Origin: Bradyrhizobium sp. sGM-13
GTDB lineage: Bacteria; Pseudomonadota; Alphaproteobacteria; Rhizobiales; Xanthobacteraceae
Direction: 5' to 3'
Assembly (NCBI RefSeq): GCF_018398875.1
Contig: NZ_JAGWDK010000024.1
Location: 39,635-103,634, forward strand
DNA length: 64,000 nucleotides
The translations under genes and the position numbers were made by a program. A model generated the notes under the pieces. That model was given only the letters and a program-made list of their open reading frames with translations, ran no database searches and was not told the DNA's origin. This document shows positions 16,539 through 24,944 of this stretch, piece after piece; the first letter of the stretch is position 1, and each line of letters opens with the position of its first letter.

Positions 16539-17678
16539 ATGCCCCTCGTCCTCACCGAAGAACAATCCATGCTGCGCGACAGCGCGCGCGGCCTCATCAG
16601 CGACAAGGCACCGGTGTCGCATCTGCGCAGCTTGCGCGACAGCAAAGACGAAACGGGTTTTTCCCGCGAGCTCTGGAAGGCGTTTGCCGATATGGGTTTT
16701 TCCGGGTTGCTCGTGCCGGAGAATTTCGGCGGCAGCGGGCTCGGCTGCGTCGAGGCCGGCGTGGTGATGGAGGAAATCGGCCGCACTTTGATGCCGTCGC
16801 CGTTCCTGTCGACCGCGGTGCTGGCGGTGTCGGCGCTGTCGCGCGGTGGAAGTGACGCGCAAAAGTCCGCACATCTGCCGAAGATTGCCGACGGATCGCT
16901 GCTGGCGGCGCTCGCGATCGACGAAGGCGCAAAACATCGCCCACTGCAGATCAATTTGCAGGCGGTGCGCTCCGGCAACGGCTTCAAGCTGAACGGCGCC
17001 AAGGCGCTGGTGGTCGACGGTCACACCGCCGATCTCCTGATCGTCGCGGCACGCACCGGCGGCGCGGCCGGCGAACGCGATGGGCTGACGCTGTTCCTGG
17101 TCGATCCCAAAGCAAAGGGAATTGCGATCGAACGCACCGTGATGGTCGACGCACATAATGCGGCGCGGACCGAATTCAGCAATGTCGAGGTCAATGCCGA
17201 TCAGGTGCTCGGCGAGATCGACCAGGGCGGCGCGTTATTGGAGGGCGTGCTCAATATCGGCCGTGGCGCGGTAGCTTCCGAAATGGTCGGCCTGAGCGAA
17301 GAGGTGTTCGACCGCACCGTCACGTATCTGAAGGAGCGCAAGCAGTTCGGCAAATTGATCGGCGAATTCCAGGCGCTGCAGCACCGCGCCTCCCAGCTCT
17401 ATATCGACATCGAGATCACCCGCGCGGCCGTTCTGAAGGCGCTGCAGACCCTCGACGGCGATTTCGAGCACGCTGGCGCCGCGGTCGCGGTCGCCAAGGC
17501 CCGCGCCGGCACCACGGCGACGCTGGCGGTGCAGGAGGGCGTGCAGATGCACGGCGGCATGGGCATGACCGACCAGTTCGACATCGGTTTCTTCATGAAG
17601 CGCGCCCGCGTCTGCCAGGAATTGTTCGGCGACAGCAACTACCACGCCGATCAGTTGGCGCGGATGAAGGGGTATTGA
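16539..17678 (+). CDS. Acyl-CoA dehydrogenase, non-catalytic (small) subunit type
   Basis: 379-residue acyl-CoA dehydrogenase-fold protein. The N-terminal domain and FAD-region are present (LLVPENFGGSGLG; YLKERKQFGKLIGEFQALQHR, the flavin-binding motif, about 252-273). The C-terminal GGMGMTDQFDIGFFMKRAR lacks the catalytic glutamate motif found in the upstream gene. Such complementary pairs form alpha2beta2 enzymes in which one subunit supplies the base and the other completes the FAD site. It is separated from its partner only by a palindromic repeat. Confidence 0.87.
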   Translation: MPLVLTEEQSMLRDSARGLISDKAPVSHLRSLRDSKDETGFSRELWKAFADMGFSGLLVPENFGGSGLGCVEAGVVMEEIGRTLMPSPFLSTAVLAVSALSRGGSDAQKSAHLPKIADGSLLAALAIDEGAKHRPLQINLQAVRSGNGFKLNGAKALVVDGHTADLLIVAARTGGAAGERDGLTLFLVDPKAKGIAIERTVMVDAHNAARTEFSNVEVNADQVLGEIDQGGALLEGVLNIGRGAVASEMVGLSEEVFDRTVTYLKERKQFGKLIGEFQALQHRASQLYIDIEITRAAVLKALQTLDGDFEHAGAAVAVAKARAGTTATLAVQEGVQMHGGMGMTDQFDIGFFMKRARVCQELFGDSNYHADQLARMKGY

Positions 17679-17716
17679 TCGTCATTTCGGGGCGGGCGGC
17701 TGCCCCGCACACGGCT

Positions 17717-17837
17717 GTCATCACCCGCGAAAGCGGGTGATCCAGTACGCCGCGGCCTCTCGTATAGTTACCGGTGCCTCTGGAATACTGGATCGCCCGG
17801 TCCCAGTGCGCAATTGCGCACAAGGCCGGGCCACGAC
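17717..17837. repeat. Palindromic repeat, REP family B
   Basis: Contains GTCATCACCCGCGAAAGCGGGTGATCCAGTA (written here only as description of a hairpin) followed by AATACTGGATCGCCCGGTC and GGCCGGGCCACGAC. The blocks match the element at 38241-38319. It lies between convergent genes, where it may also help terminate transcription. Confidence 0.7.
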
Positions 17838-17864
17838 AGCGGTGGGCGTGGTCAGCGAAGGAAC

Positions 17865-18905
17865 TCACCGTATCGGCGGGGCGTACTGAATTCCGCCGTT
17901 GCTCCACAGCGAATTCAGGCCGCGCGGGATCTTCAGCTTCGATCCTTCGCCGACATTGCGCTCGTAGACCTCGCCGTAATTGCCGACATGGCGGATGATG
18001 CGGGCGGCCCAGTCCTTGGGTAGGCCGAGGTCTTCGCCATAGGCGCCTTCGGTGCCGACCAGCCGCATCACGTCGGGCTTCTTCGACTTGAGCGCCTCGT
18101 CGATGTTCTTCGAGGTGATGCCGAGTTCCTCGGCGTTGATCATCGCATACAGCGTCCACTTCACTAGCATCATCCAGTCGTCGTCGCGCTGGCGCACCAC
18201 GGGCGCGAGCGGCTCCTTGGAGATGACGTCGGGCAGGATGACATGATCGCTCGGCTGGATCAGGTTCAAGCGGAGTGCGTAGAGCTGGGAAACGTCGGCG
18301 GTGAAGGTGTCGCACTTGCCGGACTCATACGCTTTGAGCACATCTTCCAGCCTGGGAAACTTCACCTCGGTGTATTTCATGTTGTTGGCGCGGAAATAGT
18401 CGGCGGCGTTGAGCAATGTCGTCGTCCCCTCCTGCACGCAAACCTTGCTGTTGTTGAGATCCAGCGCGGAATCGATGTTGCGCGAGCGCGGCAGCATGAA
18501 GCCCTGGCCATCATAATAGGCGACCGCCGGGAAATAGAGGGCGTAGTTGCTCTCGCGCGACATGCTCCAGGTCGTGTTGCGGGAGAGGATGTCGACCTTA
18601 CGGCTCTGCAGCTCCTTGAAGCGCTCGTTGGCATCGAGGGCTACGAACTTCGTCTTCTTGGGATCGTCGAAGATCGCGGCGGCGACCGCGCGGCAGAAAT
18701 CGACGTCGAAGCCGGTCCAATCGCCCTTGTCGTCGGGGATCGAGAATCCGGGTAGGCCCTTGTTGACGCCGCACAGCACTTCGCCGCGGCGGATCGTCCG
18801 CTTCAGGGTCTTGGTGTCGTAACGCTCATAGGTGATCGCGCCAGCCGCAATCGCGATTGCGACCGCCAGCCCAATGAGGAGGCCGCCTCGAAATGTCCGT
18901 AGCAT
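17865..18905 (-). CDS. Amino-acid ABC transporter binding protein (AapJ-like), orphan
   Basis: 346-residue periplasmic binding protein of the polar/general amino-acid type. The N-terminal signal anchor is LLIGLAVAIAIAAGAI; characteristic blocks are LCGVNKGLPGFS, GFDVDFCRAVAAA and LSRNTTWSMSRE. AapJ proteins deliver amino acids to AapQMP, but no permease or ATPase is adjacent. It may serve a distant permease or act in sensing. Confidence 0.85.
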   Translation of the reverse strand: MLRTFRGGLLIGLAVAIAIAAGAITYERYDTKTLKRTIRRGEVLCGVNKGLPGFSIPDDKGDWTGFDVDFCRAVAAAIFDDPKKTKFVALDANERFKELQSRKVDILSRNTTWSMSRESNYALYFPAVAYYDGQGFMLPRSRNIDSALDLNNSKVCVQEGTTTLLNAADYFRANNMKYTEVKFPRLEDVLKAYESGKCDTFTADVSQLYALRLNLIQPSDHVILPDVISKEPLAPVVRQRDDDWMMLVKWTLYAMINAEELGITSKNIDEALKSKKPDVMRLVGTEGAYGEDLGLPKDWAARIIRHVGNYGEVYERNVGEGSKLKIPRGLNSLWSNGGIQYAPPIR

Positions 18906-18960
18906 TTTTTTGAACTCACTAAGTGGAGGGAATGGATCGGCGGGAGAAGCAGCGTCGCAA

Positions 18961-19560
18961 TTAAAGCTCCGGCTTCTGCCGCACGATCACCTTGGTGCCC
19001 ACGGGCACGCGCTCATAGAGATCGGCGACGTCGGCATTGACCAGCCGGAAGCAGCCGGAGGAGACAGCGGTGCCAATGGTGTCGGGCCGGTTGGTGCCGT
19101 GGATGCGGTAGACCGTAGTGCCGAGATACATCGCGCGCGCGCCGAGTGGATTGCCGGGTCCGCCGGCCATGAAGCGCGGCAGATAGGGCTGGCGCGCGAT
19201 CATCTCCGGCGGCGGCGTCCAGTCCGGCCATTCCGCCTTGCGGGTGATGTTGAGCAGCCCCTGCCACTGGAATCCCTCGCGGCCGACGCCGATGCCGTAA
19301 CGCAACGCGCGGCCATTGCCCTGCACCAGATAGAGGTGGCGATCCTGCGTCGAGATGATGATGGTGCCCGGCGGTTCGTTGGTGCGATAGAGCACCGCGG
19401 TCTTCCTGAACTGCGGATCCAGCTCGACGGCTTCGTCGGGCAGCAGACCGGGCTGGTCGCCGACATCGGGCTGCCGCATCTGCGCCTGGCTCTGAGAGGC
19501 CGAAAGGATCAGACCGCCGGCGGCGATCGCCATCCAGATCAGGTGCCGAAATTTTTTCAT
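18961..19560 (-). CDS. L,D-transpeptidase (YkuD family)
   Basis: 199-residue exported protein with a signal peptide (about 1-26) and a YkuD catalytic domain. The active-site signature is HGTNRPDTIGTAVSSGCFRL, which includes the catalytic histidine and the SGC nucleophile cysteine near residue 170. Such enzymes make 3-3 peptidoglycan cross-links or attach outer-membrane proteins to peptidoglycan. It is monocistronic; the upstream binding-protein gene is 55 bases downstream on the same strand. Confidence 0.92.
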   Translation of the reverse strand: MKKFRHLIWMAIAAGGLILSASQSQAQMRQPDVGDQPGLLPDEAVELDPQFRKTAVLYRTNEPPGTIIISTQDRHLYLVQGNGRALRYGIGVGREGFQWQGLLNITRKAEWPDWTPPPEMIARQPYLPRFMAGGPGNPLGARAMYLGTTVYRIHGTNRPDTIGTAVSSGCFRLVNADVADLYERVPVGTKVIVRQKPEL

Positions 19561-19736
19561 CGCAGAAATTCTCCTTGTTGGCGCGGCGGCCTAATGGTTG
19601 GCGCTTTGGCAAATCAGCGGAACCATCAAATCTCAGGGCCGGCTTGATGGCAAGTTTAGGGCGAATGCGGCGGATACATGACTGAAATGTCGTCCATTTT
19701 CGTCGTCCACCAAATTCATGGGATATCCCGCCTGCC

Positions 19737-19868
19737 TTATTTCGGCGCGATCCAGAGCCGAAGGCAAAACGAAATCAGCGCGACGGTGCCGACGCCGCCG
19801 AGCCAGAGCGCGGCAAACCACAGCAGGCGCTGCATGAGAGGGCGAGGGGCCGGCTCGTTGGGCTTCAA
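19737..19868 (-). CDS. DUF2474 small membrane protein (CydX-like)
   Basis: 43-residue single-span protein following cydB. The frame reads KPNEPAPRPLMQRLLWFAAL then a hydrophobic segment to LRLWIAPK. The best start is a TTG at 19868 whose TTGA overlaps the cydB stop, implying coupling. DUF2474 proteins accompany cyanide-insensitive cytochrome bd oxidases, where they probably act like CydX in stabilising the complex. It is easily missed because of size and start codon. Confidence 0.7.
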   Translation of the reverse strand: MKPNEPAPRPLMQRLLWFAALWLGGVGTVALISFCLRLWIAPK

Positions 19869-20875
19869 TGGTATCCACTCTCGGGTTTGACCTTGCCGCG
19901 GAACACCCAATAGGCCCAGGCGGTATAGCCGAGGATCAGCGGGATCAGCCCGGCGACGCCGACCAGCATGAAGAGCTGGCTGTTTTCCGGCGCCGCCGCC
20001 TGCCAGATCGTGATGCTCTGCGGCACGATGTAAGGATACATGCTGATGCCGAGGCCGGCATAGGACAGCGCGAACAACGCCAGCGTCAGGAAGAACGGCT
20101 GGTAGTCGTATTTGTTGGCGAGACTGCGCAGCAACAGGGCGGTCACTACAGCAACCGAAATCGGTACCTGTGCCGTCATGAGGACGTTCGGCCAGGCGAA
20201 CCAGCGCTCGGTGTACTGTATATGGAGGAACGGCGTCGCGATGCTGACCGCGGCGATGGCCCCGAGCATCGCGAGCAACAGGACCCAGCTCAGGTGATAG
20301 GCGCGGTCGCGCAGCTCGCCTTCCGTCTTCATGACCAGCCATGTCGCCCCTAACAGCGCATAGCCGATCACCAGCGACACGCCGGTCAGAATGCTGAACG
20401 GCGTCAGCCAGTCCCACCAGCCGCCGGCATAGTGCCGCCCCTCGACATGCACGCCCTGCAGGATGGCGCCGAGCGCGATGCCCTGCGCCAGCGTCGCCAG
20501 CAACGACCCGCCGAAAAAGGCGATGTCCCAGCGGTTGCGTGCGGCTGTCGTCCGCCAGCGAAATTCGAAGGCGACGCCGCGGAACACCAGGCCGAGCAGC
20601 ATCACGATCATCGGCGTGTACAGCGCCGGCATCAGCACCGCATAGGCCAGCGGAAACGCCGCCATCAGCCCGCCGCCGCCGAGCACCAGCCAGGTTTCGT
20701 TGCCGTCCCACACCGGGGCGACGCTGTTCATGATGACGTCGCGGTCGCGCTTCTCCGGAAACAGCGGAAACAGAATGCCGAGCCCGAGATCGAAGCCGTC
20801 CATCACGACATAAACGAATACGGCAAAGGCGATGATGAATGCCCAGACGGTAGCGAGGTCGACCGCGATGTTCAT
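19865..20875 (-). CDS. cydB: Cytochrome bd-type quinol oxidase subunit II
   Basis: 336-residue membrane subunit with eight or more hydrophobic segments, the structural partner of CydA in the terminal quinol:oxygen oxidoreductase. Family-typical PVWDGNETWLVLGGGGLMAAFPLAYA lies near 50-75. Its ATG overlaps the cydA stop (ATGA). Together with the CIO-like CydA it supports oxygen respiration at low oxygen or in the presence of inhibitors such as cyanide or sulfide. Confidence 0.94.
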   Translation of the reverse strand: MNIAVDLATVWAFIIAFAVFVYVVMDGFDLGLGILFPLFPEKRDRDVIMNSVAPVWDGNETWLVLGGGGLMAAFPLAYAVLMPALYTPMIVMLLGLVFRGVAFEFRWRTTAARNRWDIAFFGGSLLATLAQGIALGAILQGVHVEGRHYAGGWWDWLTPFSILTGVSLVIGYALLGATWLVMKTEGELRDRAYHLSWVLLLAMLGAIAAVSIATPFLHIQYTERWFAWPNVLMTAQVPISVAVVTALLLRSLANKYDYQPFFLTLALFALSYAGLGISMYPYIVPQSITIWQAAAPENSQLFMLVGVAGLIPLILGYTAWAYWVFRGKVKPESGYH

Positions 20876-22269
20876 GAGCTGACCCCCTGGGCCGCCGGCG
20901 TGATGCCGGCGGTGCGGATCGGCGCCTCGTGCGATGGTCCCTCCTCGCCCGGATGCGGCGGCGCCGCCATCAGGCGCAGCAGGTAGATCACGCCGGCGGC
21001 GAACACCGCGAAATAGACGATGATGAAGGCGATCAGCGAGGAGGCGACGGCCGGTGCTGCCAGCGGCGAGGCGGATTCAACCGTGCGCAGCAATCCATAG
21101 ACCGTGAACGGCTGGCGGCCGACTTCGGTGGTGATCCAGCCCGCGAGCACGGCGATGAAGCCCGCGGGGGCCATTGCGACCGCGAACCTATGCAACAGCC
21201 GGGAATCGTAGAGCTTGCCCTGAATACGCATCAACAGGCTGAACATGCCAAGCGCCAGCATGAGCAATCCCATGCCCACCATGATCCGGAACGACCAGAA
21301 CGTGATCACGACCGGCGGCCAGTTTTCGCGCGGGACCGTGTCGAGGCCGGCCATCGGCGCTTCCGTCGAGTGTTTTAGAATCAGCGAACCCAATTTCGGC
21401 ACTTCGACCGCATAGTCGACCCTTCCGGCGCTCTGATTGGGCAGGCCGAACAGGATCAGGGGCGCGCCGTGCTTATGGCTCTCGAAGTGGCCCTCCATCG
21501 CCATGATCTTCACCGGCTGGTGCTCCAGCGTGTTGAGTCCGTGCTGATCCCCGGCGATGATCTGAATCGGCGCCACCAGCGTCGCCATCCACATCGCCAT
21601 CGAAAACATCACGCGCGGGCCGGCGAGGTGCCGATCGCGCAACAGGTGCCAGGCACCGACCGCGCCGACCACCAGCGCCGTGGTCAGATACGCCGCCAGC
21701 ACCATGTGCACGAGGCGGTATGGGAACGACGGATTGAAGATCACTTTCAGCCAGTCGGCGGCGATGAACTGACCGGCCTCATTGACGGTGTGGCCGGCCG
21801 GCGTCTGCATCCAGGAATTGGCCGACAGAATCCAGAACGCCGAAATCAGCGTGCCGACCGCGACCATCAGTGTCGCCAGAAAATGCAGTTTTGGACCGAC
21901 GCGGTTCAGGCCGAACAGCATCACACCGAGGAAACCTGCTTCGAGGAAGAATGCGGTGAGCACCTCATAGGCCATCAACGGTCCGATCACCGGGCCGGTC
22001 TTGTCGGAAAAGGCCGACCAGTTGGTGCCGAACTGGTAGGACATCACGATGCCCGACACCACGCCCATCGCGAAGGCGACGGCGAAAATCTTCAGCCAAT
22101 AATTGAACAGGTTGATGTAGACCTCGCGCCCGGTCGCGAGCCACAGCGCTTCGAGCACGGCGAGATAGCTGGCGAGCCCGATCGAGAAGGCGGGAAATAT
22201 GATGTGGAACGACATCGTGAAAGCAAACTGCGCCCGGGCCAATACGACCGCATCCCAGCCTTCGAACAT
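20872..22269 (-). CDS. cydA: Cytochrome bd-type quinol oxidase subunit I (CIO type)
   Basis: About 465 residues from ATG 22269; a GTG at 22278 is an alternative. It carries the heme b558/b595/d ligands in the conserved N-terminal helix (ARAQFAFTMSFHIIFPAFSIG) and the NSWMQTPAG block. The Q-loop region (DQHGLNTLEHQPVKIMAMEG) is short, as in cyanide-insensitive oxidases rather than E. coli CydA. It heads a three-gene operon with cydB and the DUF2474 gene. A nearby Sox system suggests that sulfide tolerance may matter. Confidence 0.94.
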   Translation of the reverse strand: MFEGWDAVVLARAQFAFTMSFHIIFPAFSIGLASYLAVLEALWLATGREVYINLFNYWLKIFAVAFAMGVVSGIVMSYQFGTNWSAFSDKTGPVIGPLMAYEVLTAFFLEAGFLGVMLFGLNRVGPKLHFLATLMVAVGTLISAFWILSANSWMQTPAGHTVNEAGQFIAADWLKVIFNPSFPYRLVHMVLAAYLTTALVVGAVGAWHLLRDRHLAGPRVMFSMAMWMATLVAPIQIIAGDQHGLNTLEHQPVKIMAMEGHFESHKHGAPLILFGLPNQSAGRVDYAVEVPKLGSLILKHSTEAPMAGLDTVPRENWPPVVITFWSFRIMVGMGLLMLALGMFSLLMRIQGKLYDSRLLHRFAVAMAPAGFIAVLAGWITTEVGRQPFTVYGLLRTVESASPLAAPAVASSLIAFIIVYFAVFAAGVIYLLRLMAAPPHPGEEGPSHEAPIRTAGITPAAQGVSS

Positions 22270-22398
22270 CGACACCACCCGTCGCTAGTTTCGCCGGCCG
22301 CAATCTTTTTCGAAAATTGCCTCCGGACCAGACGTGTACCCTTACCACGCCCGATGCGACGATTGTACCTGCATGCCGCGCGGAACAGGCGTGCAAGC

Positions 22399-23379
22399 CT
22401 AGGCATCACCCGATGAGTTTAGTCTCAGCCGCCGAATGATCTCGGCCTGTACGGCGTGCGTCTGATCCTTGCCGGCCAGCGGTGGGCTGCGGATTTTCTT
22501 TCCCGTGCGAAGTCGAATTGTGATTACGTAGAGGCTATCCTTGCGACCGCCGCTCTCCACGTCGATGGCCTCGACATCGTCACCGCCGATCGTCTCCACC
22601 TCCGTTGTGCCTTTCCATGAAAGCCGTTCGATCCTGATCGCGCCATCGTGGGCGATCCAGCATGCACTTATTCGATGCAGATATCTGAGCAGCATGAAGG
22701 TCACGATCGCGCCGAGCGACCAGACGGCGATCCCGAGGGCGGACAATTTGCCGCTCCACAGTGCATAGATGGGTGGAAGGCTCAGTGTGCCGGCGAGCAG
22801 CACGGAGAGAACCTTGAGTCCTCGTACCCTTTTGGGATTGACCGGCTTGCCTAGTCGTATCCCGGCATTGACGGCGTCGAGCGGGTTCTCGGCCGGTTCG
22901 GGATCAGGAAGCCGAAGCAGCCGGGCAATGTGGACGGTGGTCTGGTGCACCTGGGTGATATCAGGCAGGGGAGGCGAGGTAAGCAAATCTCCCGATTCGG
23001 TCTCAAATACGAGGCTGAACTCGATTGATCTTCCGCTGTTCTTTCGAAGGTGCATCCCCGAAATTTCATCGTACCTGATCAGTTTTTTGTGCAACTTCCC
23101 GAATGGACGCTGTTCGCCGATCAGGATTTCGCCTGCTGTAATGATCCAGACGACATTGCGATCAAGTAGAGCTGCGCCGAGCAGGAGGCATCCGAACAGC
23201 AGTGCAAAAAGGGCGGCGATGCCAAGCCAATGTTCGTTCGGCAGGTGGCCAAGGCCAGGCAAGGCAACCAAACACAGGATTACGGCAGCGCCTGCGAGAG
23301 CGAGCCGCTCGTTAAGCGACGTGCCCTTGCGTAGCCTGACTTCATTCTCGTTAGTCGCAGCAACCATCGACGGCGGCAA
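22399..23379 (-). CDS. Uncharacterised membrane protein with two PH-like halves
   Basis: 326-residue protein. Two pairs of hydrophobic segments (about 27-75 and 190-235) are each followed by a beta-rich domain; IRYDEISGMHLRKNSGRSIEFSL and VETIGGDDVEAIDVESGGRKDS look like two copies of the same bacterial PH-type module. The start could be ATG 23367 (MVAATNEN). There is no operon partner and I do not recognise a function; the duplicated architecture is my own reading. Confidence 0.6.
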   Translation of the reverse strand: MPPSMVAATNENEVRLRKGTSLNERLALAGAAVILCLVALPGLGHLPNEHWLGIAALFALLFGCLLLGAALLDRNVVWIITAGEILIGEQRPFGKLHKKLIRYDEISGMHLRKNSGRSIEFSLVFETESGDLLTSPPLPDITQVHQTTVHIARLLRLPDPEPAENPLDAVNAGIRLGKPVNPKRVRGLKVLSVLLAGTLSLPPIYALWSGKLSALGIAVWSLGAIVTFMLLRYLHRISACWIAHDGAIRIERLSWKGTTEVETIGGDDVEAIDVESGGRKDSLYVITIRLRTGKKIRSPPLAGKDQTHAVQAEIIRRLRLNSSGDA

Positions 23380-23592
23380 GCATCATGACCGACGTGGTCA
23401 CGTAAGCGGCTAAGTGTACGGCTGAAATACGGCAGGCGAGAGTAGCCCATCGCGGCAGATTATTCGCGAGGAGCTACTCGCCGCAAAATTGCGTTCAGCG
23501 ATCCTCCAAAGCAGAGCGACCCGGCTGGGGGGCATCCCGGCCGGGTCGTTGGAGGTCGCTTGGGAGTCTGTAGCTTGGGAGGTGGTAAGAAT

Positions 23593-23793
23593 TCAGCGGG
23601 GGGTCTCGCTGTCGTAGGAGATCACACAGACCTCCTTGGGACTTTTGGTGCCGCAATCGACCACCTGTTCGCGCACGAACGTCGAACCGGTGTCGCGCTG
23701 AGCGCGAGGCTGGAGGTTCTGGGCCGACAGGGTGGCTAGCGTAGCGACGGCGCCGAGCGGGACGATGAAAAAGCGGAAGGACGGCTTCAGCAA
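23593..23793 (-). CDS. Small hypothetical exported protein
   Basis: 66-residue protein starting at TTG 23793, chosen because AGGAG lies seven bases upstream. Upstream in-frame codons would add a charged, proline-rich stretch without an RBS. It has a hydrophobic N-terminus (FRFFIVPLGAVATLATLSA), then a polar tail with two cysteines (VVDCGTKSPKEVCVISYD). The function is unknown. It lies just downstream of the sigma-factor gene on the same strand, 171 bases away. Confidence 0.55.
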   Translation of the reverse strand: MLKPSFRFFIVPLGAVATLATLSAQNLQPRAQRDTGSTFVREQVVDCGTKSPKEVCVISYDSETPR

Positions 23794-23964
23794 GTTCGCT
23801 CTCCTGTTCGGCGTTGGCGTCGGTGATGATCGGTATAGGGGGTGAGTTTTTCCGGGTGATGTTGTGAAATGTTTCATTTGTTTCGTCGGAAGTAATCTTT
23901 GTCCGTCGAAACCGCCCGTTTTTGTGTCCCTAACTCCAATCTAACTATCTGAAATCGCTTATCT

Positions 23965-24576
23965 TTAGGCGGCGATGCTGTCCACGCCGGCGCCCTTAAG
24001 CAACTCGGCCAATTGTTTGCGGGCATAGAACATGCGGGTCTTCACCGTGCTCTGGGGGATACCGATGATCGCGCCGGCCTCTTCCACGGACTTCTCGTGG
24101 TAGTAGACCAGGTTGATGATCTCGCGATGCGCCGGCGACAGCTTGGCGACGCAGGCGCGCAGGATGGCGCTGGTGTTGTTGCGGTCAAGCGAGGCTTCCG
24201 GCGTGTCGGCCTCATCGGCGATCTCCAGCACGTCGTCCTGCTCGATGTCCTCATGCTTGCGCTGGCGCAGCGCGGTCAGCGCCTTGAAGCGGGCGATCGA
24301 CAGCAGCCAGGTCGAAACCTGCGAGCGGCCCTCGAACTGGGTGGCGGTCCGCCACACGTCGAGGAACACCTGGCTGACGAGGTCTTCGGCCATCGTGGTG
24401 TCGCGCACCATGCGCAGCACGAAGCGGTAAACCCGGACGTTATGGCGGGAGTAAAGCACATGCATCGCCGTGCGGTCGCCCTTGGCAATACTCTGCAGCA
24501 GCATTTCGTCCGATGTCGCGCGGGCGGCGGCAATCGACTTCTTGGCTGCGGCGTTGATGGCGATGACGTTCGACAT
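23965..24576 (-). CDS. ECF-type RNA polymerase sigma factor
   Basis: 203-residue sigma-70-family protein from ATG 24576 (the longer open frame has no RBS). Region 2 reads FVLRMVRDTTMAEDLVSQVFLDVWR (about 52-76) and region 4 LSPAHREIINLVYYHEKSVEEAGAIIGIPQSTVKTRMFYARKQL (about 142-185). No anti-sigma factor gene is adjacent, which is unusual for ECF factors. An 11-base perfect inverted repeat lies 113 bases upstream of the start. Confidence 0.9.
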   Translation of the reverse strand: MSNVIAINAAAKKSIAAARATSDEMLLQSIAKGDRTAMHVLYSRHNVRVYRFVLRMVRDTTMAEDLVSQVFLDVWRTATQFEGRSQVSTWLLSIARFKALTALRQRKHEDIEQDDVLEIADEADTPEASLDRNNTSAILRACVAKLSPAHREIINLVYYHEKSVEEAGAIIGIPQSTVKTRMFYARKQLAELLKGAGVDSIAA

Positions 24577-24688
24577 GACAGGCTCCCATTGCGCCACGAG
24601 GTGCGGCGTTCCGTTGGGAGAATTGTTAATGAGCCTCCGTTTCGGGATGTCTGCTCGAAAAGGGGAAAATGGTTTCGTGCGGGAGAGA

Positions 24689-24721
24689 AATGTTTCGTCG
24701 CAGGGCCCGTGACGAAACATT
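24689..24721. promoter_or_regulatory. Perfect 11-base inverted repeat upstream of sigma factor
   Basis: AATGTTTCGTC (24689-24699), an 11-base spacer, then GACGAAACATT (24711-24721). It sits in the 5' region of the minus-strand sigma gene, and variants of GTTTCGTC recur at 24672 and near 23880. It could be an operator, an autoregulatory element, or an mRNA hairpin. Confidence 0.5.
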
Positions 24722-24795
24722 CGGGGATAAAAGGCCAGTAATTTCAATATGCGGAAAATTGGAAGAGATGAGATTTGGGTCCCCGGAACAAATCC

Positions 24796-24935
24796 CGTCG
24801 TCCCGGACAAGCGAGCGTAGCGGGCGCGATCCGGGACCCATCACCACCGAAGTTGATTGTCGAAATACGCTGGAGCCCCAGCCAGGCGAATTGCGGACGC
24901 CTGTGGTTATGGGTCCCTGCGTTCGCAGGGACGAC
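24796..24935. repeat. Palindromic repeat, REP family A
   Basis: Begins CGTCGTCCCGGAC with an internal GCGAGCGTAGCGGGCGCG hairpin and CCGGGACCCAT, and closes with TTATGGGTCCCTGCGTTCGC then AGGGACGAC. The right end is nearly identical to that of the 16379-16501 copy. Confidence 0.75.
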
Positions 24936-24944
24936 CTAGAGCGC

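Larger units (their letters stand above)
24577..24944. other. Gene-free interval with regulatory dyad and repeat
   Basis: 368 bases without a credible gene. The sigma-factor-proximal half holds the palindrome at 24689-24721 and additional GTTTCGT words (24672-24678). The distal half is a REP-type palindrome (24796-24935). Nothing else is recognisable. Confidence 0.6.

Noticed and set aside
22279..22398. FNR/FixK-type box (TTGAT-N4-ATCAA) expected before a cytochrome bd operon
   Set aside because: I read the intergenic region and found no match, so oxygen control through FixK is not supported by sequence here.
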